Part shown: one piece after another, positions 10,463 to 19,351 of the stretch
Layout of the letters: each line of letters begins with the position of its first letter
Numbering within the stretch: position 1 is the stretch's first letter
From: Mesorhizobium terrae
GTDB taxonomy: Bacteria; Pseudomonadota; Alphaproteobacteria; Rhizobiales; Rhizobiaceae
NCBI RefSeq assembly: GCF_008727715.1
Contig: NZ_CP044218.1
Location: forward strand, 1,984,001-2,048,000
Reading direction: 5' to 3'
Length of the DNA: 64,000 nt
Position numbers and translations under genes: made by a program
The notes under the pieces: generated by a model
Told to the model about the DNA's origin: nothing
Databases searched by the model: none
What the model saw: only the letters and a program-made list of their open reading frames with translations

Positions 10463-10779
10463 GGCGGTCTCCTCCTCGCTCCTCAGGGTAGAAAGATAGA
10501 GCGCCGTAGCCGCCGAACATCCCCGTTTGCCTTGACTCCCGGCGGTTTTTGCTGTCAAAGGCCCACAACTTCCGCGACGACCATCTTCGCGAAAGCCGAC
10601 CGGGACGTGGCGAGCGCCGCAAGATGCGCTCCAGACCGATCCCGGAGGCCAACACCCGGCAGCGCAGCGCGCCCCCGGGTGCTTTTTGGTTTTGGGCCAT
10701 CGCGCTCCGGCTTTGCTTGGATGATCGGGGCGGGCGCATTACTTCTCGGGTCTGACCACTCGGGATCGAAGGAAGTAGC
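10463..10779 (+). other. Untranslated leader or small-RNA region upstream of ffh
   Basis: A 317-base stretch without a supported gene. It holds a -35-like TTGACT (10532-10537) with only a weak -10 partner, several short self-complementary segments (TTCGCGAA, GGCG-AG-CGCC) and an intrinsic-terminator-like hairpin ending at 10693, 86 bases before ffh. It may encode a short RNA or an attenuated ffh leader. I checked for the 4.5S RNA core (GGAAG...AGCAG type loop) and did not find it. Confidence 0.35.
10653..10693 (+). terminator. Terminator-like hairpin in the ffh leader
   Basis: CACCCGG (10653-10659) pairs with CCGGGTG (10675-10681), then CTTTTTGGTTTT. The loop is 15 bases and GC-rich. It is on the coding strand of ffh, so it either ends an upstream short transcript or attenuates ffh. 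Confidence 0.55.
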
Positions 10780-12375
10780 ATGTTCGAATCGCTGCAAGAG
10801 CGACTTGGCTCAATTCTGAACGGCCTCACCGGCCGCGGCGCGCTGTCGGAGGCCGACGTCTCGGCAGCGCTGCGCGAAGTGCGCCGTGCGCTGCTCGAAG
10901 CCGACGTCGCGCTTGAAGTGGTGCGCTCGTTCACCGACAAGGTGCGCGAAAAGGCCGTTGGCGCGGCGGTGCTGAAGTCGATCAAGCCCGGCCAGATGGT
11001 CGTCAAGATCGTCCATGACGAGCTGGTCGAGATGCTGGGCGCCGAGGGCGTTGCCGTCGACCTCAATGCGCCGGCGCCGGTCGTCATCATGATGGTCGGC
11101 CTGCAGGGTTCGGGCAAGACGACCACTTCGGCCAAGATCGCCAAGCGGCTGACCGAGCGCCAGGGCAAAAAAGTGCTCATGGCTTCGCTCGACACGCGCC
11201 GCCCGGCCGCGCAGGAACAGCTGCGCCAGCTCGGCGAGCAGACCAAGGTGGCGACGCTGCCGATCATCGCTGGCCAGACGCCGGTCGACATCGCCAAACG
11301 CGCCGTGCAGGCGGCCAAGCTTGGCGGCCATGACATCGTCATCCTCGACACCGCCGGCCGCACGCATATCGACGAGCCGCTGATGGTCGAAATGGCCGAC
11401 ATCAAGAAGGCGTCGACCCCTCACGAAATCCTGCTCGTCGCCGACTCGCTGACCGGCCAGGACGCCGTCAATCTCGCCAAGAATTTCGACGATCGCGTCG
11501 GCATCACCGGTTTGGTGCTGACCCGTATGGACGGCGACGGCCGTGGCGGTGCGGCACTCTCCATGCGCGCCGTCACCGGCAAGCCGATCAAGCTCATCGG
11601 CACCGGCGAAAAGATGGACGGGCTGGAGGAATTCCATCCCAAGCGCATCGCCGACCGCATCCTCGGCATGGGCGACATCGTTTCGCTGGTCGAAAAGGCC
11701 GCCGAGAACATCGACGCGGAAAAAGCCGCGGCGATGGCCAAGAAGATGCAGTCGGGCAAGTTCGACCTGAACGATCTCGCCGACCAGCTTGGCCAGATGC
11801 AGAAGATGGGCGGCATGGGCGGCATCATGGGCATGATGCCCGGCATGGGCAAGATGAAGGACCAGATGGCCGCGGCCGGCATGGACGACAAGATGTTCGG
11901 CCGCCAGCTCGCCATCATCTCGTCGATGACCAAGGCCGAGCGCGCCAATCCCGACGTTCTGAAACACTCGCGCAAGAAGCGCATCGCCGCCGGCTCCGGT
12001 ACCGATGCCGCCGAAATCAACAAGCTGCTCAAGATGCATCGCGGCATGGCCGACATGATGAAGGCGATGGGCGGCAAGGGCAAAGGCGGTGGCATGATGC
12101 GCGGCCTGATGGGCGGCCTTGCCAACAAGATGGGCCTTGGCGGCATGATGCCCGGCATGGGCGGTATGCCGGACCTGTCCAAGATGGATCCCAAGCAGCT
12201 CGAAGCGCTGAAGAAGCAGGCGGAGGCGGCCGGCCTCGGCGGCGGGCTGCCCAAGGGCCTTCCCGGTGGTTTGCCGGGCCTCGGCGGCGGCGGATTGCCC
12301 GGCCTGCCGGGCGGGCTGAAGCTGCCGGGTCTGGGCGGTCCGGGCGGATTGCCCGGTTCGGCCAAGAAGAAGTGA
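10780..12375 (+). CDS. ffh: Signal recognition particle protein Ffh
   Basis: The GTPase subunit of the signal recognition particle, which binds signal sequences and 4.5S RNA and targets ribosomes to the membrane via FtsY. Of 531 residues, the first ~95 are the helical N domain, followed by G-domain motifs GLQGSGKTTTSA (~106), DTRRPAAQEQL, DTAGR and TRMDGDGRGG. The methionine-rich M domain spans ~300-450 with RNA-binding SSMTKAER...SRKKRIAAGSG. A C-terminal extension of ~80 residues is rich in Gly, Leu, Pro and Met and ends AKKK, making the protein longer than E. coli Ffh (453). It leads the ffh-chorismate mutase-rpsP operon. Confidence 0.97.
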   Translation: MFESLQERLGSILNGLTGRGALSEADVSAALREVRRALLEADVALEVVRSFTDKVREKAVGAAVLKSIKPGQMVVKIVHDELVEMLGAEGVAVDLNAPAPVVIMMVGLQGSGKTTTSAKIAKRLTERQGKKVLMASLDTRRPAAQEQLRQLGEQTKVATLPIIAGQTPVDIAKRAVQAAKLGGHDIVILDTAGRTHIDEPLMVEMADIKKASTPHEILLVADSLTGQDAVNLAKNFDDRVGITGLVLTRMDGDGRGGAALSMRAVTGKPIKLIGTGEKMDGLEEFHPKRIADRILGMGDIVSLVEKAAENIDAEKAAAMAKKMQSGKFDLNDLADQLGQMQKMGGMGGIMGMMPGMGKMKDQMAAAGMDDKMFGRQLAIISSMTKAERANPDVLKHSRKKRIAAGSGTDAAEINKLLKMHRGMADMMKAMGGKGKGGGMMRGLMGGLANKMGLGGMMPGMGGMPDLSKMDPKQLEALKKQAEAAGLGGGLPKGLPGGLPGLGGGGLPGLPGGLKLPGLGGPGGLPGSAKKK

Positions 12376-12382
12376 GGCAGGG

Positions 12383-12709
12383 ATGAGCGACGACGTGACC
12401 ATGGACGACGCCCGGACCCAGCTCGCCGGCTACCGCGCCTCGATCGATAATATCGATGCGGCGTTGGTCCATATGCTGGCCGAACGTTTCCGCTGCACCA
12501 AGGCGGTCGGCGTGCTGAAGGCCACGCACGGCCTGCCGCCGGCAGACCCCAAGCGCGAGACCGAGCAGATCGAGCGGCTGCGTCGCCTCGCCAAGGAAGC
12601 GCATCTCGACCCCGATTTCGCAGAAAAATTCCTGAACTTCGTCATCCGCGAAGTGATCCGCCATCACGAGCAGATCGCAGCGGAAAACGGCGCAAGCAAA
12701 ACCGGCTGA
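12383..12709 (+). CDS. Chorismate mutase, AroQ type
   Basis: Rearranges chorismate to prephenate on the way to phenylalanine and tyrosine. The 108-residue, all-helical product matches the AroQ fold: [19 protein letters not shown] (helix 1 with the first active-site arginine), KAVGVLKA (catalytic lysine) and DPKRETEQ (Arg-Glu pair). It begins seven bases after the ffh stop, with AGGCAGGG upstream. Chorismate mutase between ffh and rpsP is the usual order in many rhizobia. Confidence 0.92.
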   Translation: MSDDVTMDDARTQLAGYRASIDNIDAALVHMLAERFRCTKAVGVLKATHGLPPADPKRETEQIERLRRLAKEAHLDPDFAEKFLNFVIREVIRHHEQIAAENGASKTG

Positions 12710-12758
12710 ACCCGGCCGTAACCCGACCAACGAGAAACAGAGCTTTAGGAGAAATAAA

Positions 12759-13148
12759 ATGTCACTGAAAATCAGACTGGCCCGTGCGGGCTCGAAGAAG
12801 CGTCCTTACTACCACATCGTCGTTGCCGATGCGCGCTCGCCGCGTGACGGCCGCTTCATCGAAGCGATCGGCGCCTGGAACCCGCTGCTGCCGAAGGACG
12901 GCGAGCGCGTCAAGGTCGACGCCGACCGCGCCAAGCATTGGCTGAGCAACGGCGCGCAGCCGACCGACCGCGTGCTGCGCTTCTTCGACGAGGCTGGCAT
13001 CGCCAAGCGCGAAGCTCGCTCGAACCCGAACAAGGCGGAGCCGGGCAAGAAGGCGCAGGAACGCGCCGCTCTTCTGCAGAAGGCCCAGGAAGCGGCTGCT
13101 GCTGCCGCGGCCAGCGCCGCTGCTCCGGCCGAGACGAGCGCCGAGTAA
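12759..13148 (+). CDS. rpsP: 30S ribosomal protein S16
   Basis: Small-subunit ribosomal protein needed for 30S assembly. The 129 residues start [20 protein letters not shown] and contain [17 protein letters not shown] and YNP-like [10 protein letters not shown], all typical. The C-terminal ~45 residues form an alanine- and glutamate-rich tail ([14 protein letters not shown]) common in alphaproteobacterial S16. A good AGGAG site precedes the ATG. Unusually, rimM and trmD do not follow; a terminator does. Confidence 0.97.
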   Translation: MSLKIRLARAGSKKRPYYHIVVADARSPRDGRFIEAIGAWNPLLPKDGERVKVDADRAKHWLSNGAQPTDRVLRFFDEAGIAKREARSNPNKAEPGKKAQERAALLQKAQEAAAAAAASAAAPAETSAE

Positions 13149-13170
13149 ATTTCGCCAATCTGGCGCAGGC

Positions 13171-13199
13171 AAACGGCGGGTCGAGAGGCCCGCCGTTTT
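13171..13199 (+). terminator. Intrinsic terminator after rpsP
   Basis: AAACGGCGGG (13171-13180) pairs with CCCGCCGTTT (13189-13198) over ten bases with an eight-base loop, ending in TTTT. It lies 22 bases after rpsP and eight before the end of the convergent cupin gene, and the A-rich left side could let it work in both directions. Confidence 0.88.
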
Positions 13200-13206
13200 G
13201 CATTTA

Positions 13207-13617
13207 TCAAGCCACGGGGTCGGCGAACGGGGTATCAGGCTTGCTGACATAGAAAATCGCCATCCGCGCCGGCGTACCCGCGCTTAGATTGCGGCCGGTC
13301 ATGGCTATGTGCGGTGGCTCGACAAAGACTTCGCCAGCCTTCACCTCCACTGGCGTCCGTCCATCGAGCTCCAGCGTGAACGTGCCTTCCAGCATGTAGA
13401 CCGTCACGGGGTGCCGGTGGCTGTGACGGGGTGTGCAATCGCCTGGATCGAGCCTGGCCAGCAGGACCCGTATTTCCTGCATTTCCTCCATCGGCATACC
13501 GGTCGTTTTCTCGCGGTGTACGACCGAGAGCTTCGCGGCGCCCGACAGTTGCGCCGAGGTGGTGATACCGACGGTCATGCCCGCGATGGCATCCCTGGTG
13601 GCCATTGTCTTGTGCAT
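13207..13617 (-). CDS. Cupin-domain protein
   Basis: From ATG 13617 (GGAGG just upstream) this encodes 136 residues. A single cupin barrel is visible: PRHSHRHPVTVYMLEGTF carries the first metal-binding histidines, and GEVFVEPPHIAMTGRN is the second motif. Small cupins of this type may be enzymes or sugar/metabolite-binding proteins. It is divergent from a LysR gene across 99 bases, the common arrangement for a LysR target. A start at MATRD, four codons later, is possible. Confidence 0.8.
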   Translation of the reverse strand: MHKTMATRDAIAGMTVGITTSAQLSGAAKLSVVHREKTTGMPMEEMQEIRVLLARLDPGDCTPRHSHRHPVTVYMLEGTFTLELDGRTPVEVKAGEVFVEPPHIAMTGRNLSAGTPARMAIFYVSKPDTPFADPVA

Positions 13618-13657
13618 CGCCTCCTCCATCGTTGCTGAATGAAGGCTAACGCGGGAC

Positions 13658-13694
13658 CGGCCGCTCCGGCAGCCGCAAGCTTGCAGAGCGGCCG
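13658..13694. promoter_or_regulatory. Inverted repeats between cupin and LysR genes
   Basis: CGGCCGCTC (13658-13666) and GAGCGGCCG (13686-13694) form a perfect nine-base inverted repeat with 19 bases between. Inside it lies a ten-base palindrome, GCAAGCTTGC (13675-13684). The position in the divergent promoter suits a LysR-type operator. Confidence 0.45.
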
Positions 13695-13716
13695 TGCAGA
13701 AGCGCATAAGTTGAGG

Positions 13717-14610
13717 ATGTTCGACTGGAACGACCTGCGCTATCTGCTTGCCGTCGCGCGCGAGGGCAGCACGCTGGCGGCGGCACGGACGCTCAGCGTC
13801 AACCAGTCCACGGTTCATCGGCGGCTCGTCGAGCTCGAACGTCGGGCCGGCTTTGCGCTCGTCGTTCGGCATCCGACGGGCTACAGGTTGACCGCCCTTG
13901 GCGAGGCGCTGCTTCCCACAGCCGAGCGCGTCGAGGCTGAAGTCGCGGTTCTCCAGAACCAGATCCACGCTCACGGGAACGAACTTGTCGGGGTCATTCG
14001 CCTGACCTGTCCCGAGCCGCTGGTATCGCGCCTCGTTGGGTCGCCATATCTCGATCTTTTTCACGAGAAGCACCCGGGATTGAAGATCGAATTCGTGATG
14101 AGCGACCGCTATCTCGATCTCGGAAAGGGTGAAGCCGATGTGGCGCTTCGCTCAGGTGAGCCGGATGACGAAACGCTGGTCGGCCGAAAGATCGCCGATT
14201 CGATATGGGCGGTCTATGCCAGCAAAAGCTATCTTCAACATCACGGCCGGCCGGAACGGGTTGACGACCTCGGCCATCACGCGCTTGTCGGTTTCGATGG
14301 GATGCTCGTCAACCATCGCGCGGCGAAATGGCTATCGGCTGTCGCACCCGGCGCCAAGGTCATTGCGCGCAACAACAGCGTGCTTGGGGTGCTGCACGCA
14401 GTGAAATCGGGCGTCGGCGTCGCGCCGCTACCCACCGCCATTGCAGACATGGAAGAGGAGCTCGTTCAGGTTCTTCCACCCGTGCAGGACCTCACGCGCG
14501 GCTGGTATCTTCTCACGCGAGCCGATCTGCGCCAGACACCGCGCATCGGCAGTTTCTTCGATTTCACCTTCCGCCATCTCAATCTCGTACGGCCGATCCT
14601 CATGGGTTGA
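13717..14610 (+). CDS. LysR family transcriptional regulator
   Basis: A 297-residue regulator starting MFDWNDLRYLLAVAREGS, the standard LysR N-terminus; the helix-turn-helix is at ~18-40 (LAAARTLSVNQSTVHRRLVE). A periplasmic-binding-protein-like effector domain follows (~90-290). The GADVALR-type segment (GEADVALRSGEPDD) resembles regulators that sense small aromatic or aldehyde-type ligands, but the ligand is not predictable. An ATG 78 bases upstream would add an unlikely alanine-rich leader. It probably controls the divergent cupin gene. Confidence 0.9.
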   Translation: MFDWNDLRYLLAVAREGSTLAAARTLSVNQSTVHRRLVELERRAGFALVVRHPTGYRLTALGEALLPTAERVEAEVAVLQNQIHAHGNELVGVIRLTCPEPLVSRLVGSPYLDLFHEKHPGLKIEFVMSDRYLDLGKGEADVALRSGEPDDETLVGRKIADSIWAVYASKSYLQHHGRPERVDDLGHHALVGFDGMLVNHRAAKWLSAVAPGAKVIARNNSVLGVLHAVKSGVGVAPLPTAIADMEEELVQVLPPVQDLTRGWYLLTRADLRQTPRIGSFFDFTFRHLNLVRPILMG

Positions 14611-14880
14611 GGTCCGTCCGGTCGCGTCGAAAGGCTCAGCGCTGGCCGAGGCTTCGTCTCCACCAGACTATGACGGCTATATGACATTCGGCTTAAGCAA
14701 CGAGTAAGTTAGTCGCCGCTAACGTGGTTTCGATGGCGCGCGGACCACGACCGTTCGCGCGGGCATGATGCCGGGCCATTGCGCCGAATCCGGTTCGGCA
14801 TGTGCTGAAAGATCGATCCGACATCGACTGGGAGTCCGGCACCGCCGGACCTTTGGTCGTTGCGATGGTGGCGGGCTCAA

Positions 14881-17409
14881 ATGATGCTGACGGTGGTGCG
14901 GGCAAACGGGCTGAATGGGGGAGCAGGATCGCTGCGTGACCCGGTCGAGCCCGACGGGTTCTCGCCAACGCGGGCATCGACCAGGGTCGAAACGGAATTC
15001 GACGACGTCAGGCTGGTGCTGCGGCGCTGGCAGGCGGCCTGTGTCGACGGCGCCCTGCCGCCCTACGAAGAACTGGCCTTGGGCAGCGTCGGTCGTTTCG
15101 CCGACGAGATGGCGGTGGTGCGGATTGCGGCGGATCGCGAAGGGTTCATTCTGCGCGCCGGGCCGCGCTTCGGCGCTCTTGCCGGGCTTGCCGAACCCGC
15201 CGTCTCGCTTTCCGCGCTGCCGTTTGCCCTGCAGCGGGCCGTTGCCGGTGCCATCGATCTCTCGCGTCTGGCGGCGAAGCCACGGTTGACGCTTTGCCGT
15301 TCGATCGTCGACGGCATGGTGTCGACGGTCGAGGTGCTGGCGCTGCCGCTGTCCTGCCGCTGGCCGGGCGAATATTTCCTTATCTTCGCACGGCCGCGCA
15401 AAGCGCAGGTCGACCTTGCCAGATTGCTGATCAACTCCACCGACGAAGGCATCATGGCGCTGAGCGCGCTGGAAACGGCCAGCGGCGAAGCGCGCGACTA
15501 TCAGATCCTCAGCATGAACGATGCCGCCGCGCGGCTGCTCGGTGTTTCCGCGGAAGCCATGCGCTACCATCTTTTGTCGGAAACGTGTGCCGCCCAGAGG
15601 CTGACGGACTTGCTCGATCGATGTGGCGAGGCGCGTGCGCATGGCGTCGCCGCGCCTTCGCTCGAACTCGAATATGAGCTCGACGGAGAGGCTATTTCGC
15701 TGCAGGTCGGTGTGGCGGAGACCGAAGGACTTCTGGCGGTAACGCTGACCGACATCCGCGAAATCCGCAATCGCGAGATGCTGTTCCGCTCGCTGTTCGA
15801 CGACAACCCGGTGCCGATGTATGTGCGGCGCGCCGACGGCGGCGCCTTTCTCAACGTCAATGCCGCGGCGCTCAATCTCTACGGCCGCAGCCGGGCCGAG
15901 TTCCTGGCGCTGAGCATCGGCAAACTGGTGCCCGGCACAGCCGATCGGCCGGCGGTTTCCGGCGAGCGGTTTGTCCGCCATCGCACCGCCACCGGCGCCG
16001 ATCTCGACGTCGTCGAATATGCTCGCGCCATTACCGTCGGTGGACAGCCGGCGATGCTGTCGACCATCGTCGACATCACCGAACGCAAACGCGCCGAGGA
16101 ACGCGTCTCGTTCCTGGCCCACCACGATCCGCTGACCGGCGTCGGCAATCGCACGACATTCTCGCAGGAGATCGAGGATGCGGTGGCGACCGCCGTCGCG
16201 GGCCACCAGCCATTCACACTCGTCCTGATCGACCTCGACGACTTCAAGGCCGTGAACGACACACTTGGCCACGCCGCGGGCGATTCGCTGCTGATCGAGA
16301 CGGCCGCGCGCATCCGCAGGCTGTTGCGCCGGACCGATCTGGTCGCGCGGCTGGGGGGCGACGAATTCGCCGTGCTGCTGCGCGGTGCGCTGGGCCGCAA
16401 CGATGTCGAAACGCTGGCCAGGCGCATCATCCAAACAATCTCCGAACCGCATGGTTACGAGGGACACAGGCTTTCGATCGGTGCGAGCCTCGGCGCGGCG
16501 ATGGCGCCTGTCGACGCGCGCGAAGCCGGAGCCTTGCTCAAATGTGCCGATCTGGCGCTTTATCGGTCCAAGCGCGACGGCAAGGGCGCGTTCCATTTCT
16601 TTGAGCCGGAGATGGATGTCGAAATGCGCGAACGTCGCGCGCTGGAGCTCGAGCTGCGCTCCGCCGATTTCGACCGTGAACTTGAGCTGCATTACCAGCC
16701 GATCATATCGCTGCGCAGCGGTGGCTTGCGCGGCTTCGAGGCGCTGGTGCGCTGGCGCAATCCAAGGCGGGGCATGGTGTCGCCGGCGGAGTTCATTCCG
16801 CTTGCCGAGGAAACCGGCATGATCGAAGCGATCGGTCGCTGGGTGCTGGACGAGGCCTGCCGGCGCGCGGCTTCCTGGCCTGACGACCTCATCATCGCCG
16901 TCAATGCCTCCGCGGTCCAATTCCGCCAGGGGCAGTTCGCCGAGACGATCCGCGTCGCGATCGATATGTCGGGTCTGGATCCGTCCCGGCTGGAAATCGA
17001 GATCACGGAATCGGTCCTGCTTGCCGATACCGGCGCCAATCTCGCTTTGCTGCAGCAACTGAGGGAAATCGGCGTGCGCGTGGCGCTCGACGATTTCGGC
17101 ACCGGCTATTCCAGCATGAGCTATCTCAGGCGCTTCCCGTTCAGCCGGCTGAAGATCGACCGCTCATTCGTGCGCGACATCGGCTCCAGTCGCGAATCCA
17201 TGGCGATCGTGCGCGCCATCATCGGCCTTGGCGCCAATCTCGGCATCGACACGACAGCCGAAGGCGTCGAGACCGGCGCACAACTCGAACTGCTGCGGCA
17301 AGAACGCTGCGGCGAGATCCAGGGCTTCCTGTTCAGCCCGCCCGTCGACAGCGTTGGCGCGGCGCGGATCATCGAAACCTACCGCAACGGCGAGAGCAAG
17401 GTCGCGTAG
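14881..17409 (+). CDS. PAS-containing diguanylate cyclase/phosphodiesterase (GGDEF-EAL)
   Basis: An 842-residue soluble protein. The first ~280 residues look like degenerate sensor domains (with YEELALGSVGRFADEM), followed by a PAS domain at ~295-400 (LFRSLFDDNPVPMYVRRADG) that ends in a typical linker (TIVDITERKRAEERV). The GGDEF motif is intact (~492-496), and RRTD five residues before it is a good inhibitory site. The EAL domain (FEALVRW ~619) keeps IEITES, LDDFGTGYSS, KIDRSF and AEGVET. The first ATG is at 14881; a TTG at 14860 is also possible. The 270-base gap upstream shows no gene. Confidence 0.92.
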   Translation: MMLTVVRANGLNGGAGSLRDPVEPDGFSPTRASTRVETEFDDVRLVLRRWQAACVDGALPPYEELALGSVGRFADEMAVVRIAADREGFILRAGPRFGALAGLAEPAVSLSALPFALQRAVAGAIDLSRLAAKPRLTLCRSIVDGMVSTVEVLALPLSCRWPGEYFLIFARPRKAQVDLARLLINSTDEGIMALSALETASGEARDYQILSMNDAAARLLGVSAEAMRYHLLSETCAAQRLTDLLDRCGEARAHGVAAPSLELEYELDGEAISLQVGVAETEGLLAVTLTDIREIRNREMLFRSLFDDNPVPMYVRRADGGAFLNVNAAALNLYGRSRAEFLALSIGKLVPGTADRPAVSGERFVRHRTATGADLDVVEYARAITVGGQPAMLSTIVDITERKRAEERVSFLAHHDPLTGVGNRTTFSQEIEDAVATAVAGHQPFTLVLIDLDDFKAVNDTLGHAAGDSLLIETAARIRRLLRRTDLVARLGGDEFAVLLRGALGRNDVETLARRIIQTISEPHGYEGHRLSIGASLGAAMAPVDAREAGALLKCADLALYRSKRDGKGAFHFFEPEMDVEMRERRALELELRSADFDRELELHYQPIISLRSGGLRGFEALVRWRNPRRGMVSPAEFIPLAEETGMIEAIGRWVLDEACRRAASWPDDLIIAVNASAVQFRQGQFAETIRVAIDMSGLDPSRLEIEITESVLLADTGANLALLQQLREIGVRVALDDFGTGYSSMSYLRRFPFSRLKIDRSFVRDIGSSRESMAIVRAIIGLGANLGIDTTAEGVETGAQLELLRQERCGEIQGFLFSPPVDSVGAARIIETYRNGESKVA

Positions 17410-17436
17410 CAAAGGCGGCTCGGTCGCCGCGACGGC

Positions 17437-18339
17437 CTACGAATAGAAGAAGTTCTCCGCCGCCAGCATTGCCGGTGGCGGTTCGCCGAGCGCCTCATAC
17501 ACCGAGATCTCGCAAACTCGACAGAGAGCGTCGAGCGCCAGGTCGTTGGCCTCCGTGCCGAACGGATCCTCCAGTTCTTCCGAAAGCGCGTCGAGCCCGA
17601 AGAAAGTGTAGGCGATGAGCGCGGTGAAAAGCGGCGTCACCCAACCGGCGCTGGTGGCCAGGCCGAAAGGCAGCAGCAGGCAGACGACATAGGCTGTCCT
17701 GTGCAGCAGGAGCGTATAGGCGAAGGGCAAGGGCGTGCCGGCGATGCGCTCGCAACCGGCCTGCATGGCGGCGATCGCCGATAGCCGCTCGTCGAGAATG
17801 CGGTAACCGATGCTGTCCAACGTGCCGTTTTCGCGCAGCGTGGCGGCGCGCTTGCCCATGCGCCTAACCATTTCGTCGGCGCGATTGGTGAAAGCGACGT
17901 CGTCGACAGCATCGCCGATGAACGCGCGCGCTTCGTTCAGGCTGTCCACCTTGCGCAGCTGTCCGCGCAGCAGGTGGCAGAAGGCCAGGGAGTCCATCAG
18001 CAGGGCGCGATGGTCCGATCGGTTCGCAATCAGTCCGGTTGCCGCGCGCGAAAGATTGCGGATGTCGTAGACCAGCTGGCCCCATAATTTGCGGGCCTCC
18101 CACCAGCGGTCATAGGCGGCGTTGTTGCGGAAGCCCAGATAGATCGACAGCGTCACGCCGAGCAGACCGAAAGGCGCGATGGTGAAGCCGCTGAGCTCGA
18201 TGTTGAAATGCCGCACCAGCGCGACCACCGCGGCGGCAAAGGCGGCGAAGCCGAGAATCTGCGGCAGGATGCGCGGTACGATCGAACCGCGCATGATGAA
18301 GAAGAGCTGCAACAGCCCTGGTTTCGGCCGCACGATCAT
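17437..18339 (-). CDS. Bestrophin-like membrane protein
   Basis: From ATG 18339, with GGGGG upstream, this encodes 300 residues. The signature NNAAYDRWWEARKLWGQLV is typical of bacterial bestrophin homologues (UPF0187/RFP-TM). Hydrophobic segments lie at ~25-65 and ~195-245. Animal bestrophins are calcium-gated anion channels; the characterised bacterial homologue from Klebsiella conducts cations, so ion type here is unknown. It is convergent with the upstream GGDEF-EAL gene. Confidence 0.9.
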   Translation of the reverse strand: MIVRPKPGLLQLFFIMRGSIVPRILPQILGFAAFAAAVVALVRHFNIELSGFTIAPFGLLGVTLSIYLGFRNNAAYDRWWEARKLWGQLVYDIRNLSRAATGLIANRSDHRALLMDSLAFCHLLRGQLRKVDSLNEARAFIGDAVDDVAFTNRADEMVRRMGKRAATLRENGTLDSIGYRILDERLSAIAAMQAGCERIAGTPLPFAYTLLLHRTAYVVCLLLPFGLATSAGWVTPLFTALIAYTFFGLDALSEELEDPFGTEANDLALDALCRVCEISVYEALGEPPPAMLAAENFFYS

Positions 18340-18503
18340 AATGGCCCCCGCTACTCGAACGCGACCGGCCAAGCCGGCGGATCGGGCATAGAGCGCCTCG
18401 GCGCCGGAGACAACAGTCGGTCACGACACATTGCGTCGCGACCGACCTATTTGCGTATACGGGTTTTCGCCGGCTCGGCGGGTCCAGCGCGGCGGCCTTT
18501 CTG

Positions 18504-18818
18504 CTAGTAGCCGCCGGGCCGGTCGCGATAGTCCGGGTCGCCCTGACTGTAATAGCCGCCGCGGTCGGGACAGCTGGCGACATAGACGCGGCCGTCGCGG
18601 TCGCGATAGCGGCACTTGCCCGGCTCGTTCGCATTGCCGATCAGCGCGCCGGCAACCGCGCCGACGGCACCGCCGACGACCGCGCCCTTGACCGGATTGC
18701 CGGCGACGGCAGCGCCAACAGCAGCGCCGCCAAGGCCACCGATCGCAGCGCCGCGCTCCGTTTGCGAACATGCGGCGAGCGGCACGAGCATCGCCATCAG
18801 GATCAGGACGTTCTTCAT
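18504..18818 (-). CDS. Glycine-zipper lipoprotein
   Basis: A 104-residue protein with a lipoprotein signal (MKNVLILMAMLVPLAACSQ; lipobox LAAC). A long glycine/alanine zipper follows (AAIGGLGGAAVGAAVAG and VVGGAVGAVAGALIGNA), as in 17 kDa surface-antigen/SlyB-like proteins. The C-terminal part is charged and ends RDRPGGY with two cysteines (GKCRYRDRDG and ASCPDRGG). AGGA precedes the ATG. Likely an outer-membrane lipoprotein of unknown role. Confidence 0.8.
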   Translation of the reverse strand: MKNVLILMAMLVPLAACSQTERGAAIGGLGGAAVGAAVAGNPVKGAVVGGAVGAVAGALIGNANEPGKCRYRDRDGRVYVASCPDRGGYYSQGDPDYRDRPGGY

Positions 18819-18922
18819 GATCGTTCCTCTCGGGCGCGGTATGCCGCCCCGCCTGATCCTAACGCGCTGGCATTCGATTCGATCCGAAATCGAGCAGTCG
18901 GGCAGGGTTTGTATATCCGACG

Positions 18923-19351
18923 TCAACGAGAAAACGGCAGCAAAGCGCGCAGCCGGGCATCGCGAAACCATAGGCCGCCCCACATGATGATGCCCAGATA
19001 GACGCCAAAGAAAGTGTGCGAGAACAGCGGGTTGCCGATCCTGACATGGGTTGCGATGGCGCCGCCGAAATAGGCGGTCAGCAGGATGGCGCCGAGAAAG
19101 GCGGTGCGCGGCCAGGCATACAGGGCGGCGGCGGCAAGGCTGATGATGCCGAGAAGCCGTGCCGTGCCGACGTCGGTCGGCCAGCCAAGCTGGGCCATCG
19201 ACTGCGGAACGACATCCAGCGGCGGCAGCTTGATGACGCCATCGAAGATCATGAACAAGATCACGAGGCCGCTCAGGATGCGGCCGGCCCAAACCATGCG
19301 GGGCGACGTGGTGCCGATGTGCGGGTTTGCGGTGTGCGAAATGTTAGCCAT
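18923..19351 (-). CDS. DoxX-like family membrane protein
   Basis: A 142-residue protein with four membrane segments: VWAGRILSGLVILFMIFDGV, GIISLAAAALYAW, LGAILLTAYFGGAIA and HTFFGVYLGIIMWGGLWF. The pattern KLPPLD...LGWP followed by IGNPLFSHTFF is typical of DoxX-like (DoxX_2) proteins. GGAGGG precedes the ATG. Function is unknown; some relatives associate with redox enzymes. The 104 bases to the lipoprotein gene leave separate or shared transcription open. Confidence 0.85.
   Translation of the reverse strand: MANISHTANPHIGTTSPRMVWAGRILSGLVILFMIFDGVIKLPPLDVVPQSMAQLGWPTDVGTARLLGIISLAAAALYAWPRTAFLGAILLTAYFGGAIATHVRIGNPLFSHTFFGVYLGIIMWGGLWFRDARLRALLPFSR

Noticed and set aside
10463..10779. 4.5S SRP RNA gene upstream of ffh
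   Set aside because: The conserved SRP tetraloop and asymmetric loop sequences are missing, so a generic leader or other RNA is more likely.
14719..17058. 779-codon antisense frame opposite the PAS-GGDEF-EAL gene
   Set aside because: The plus-strand protein has all catalytic motifs; the antisense product is arginine- and glutamine-rich without any family.
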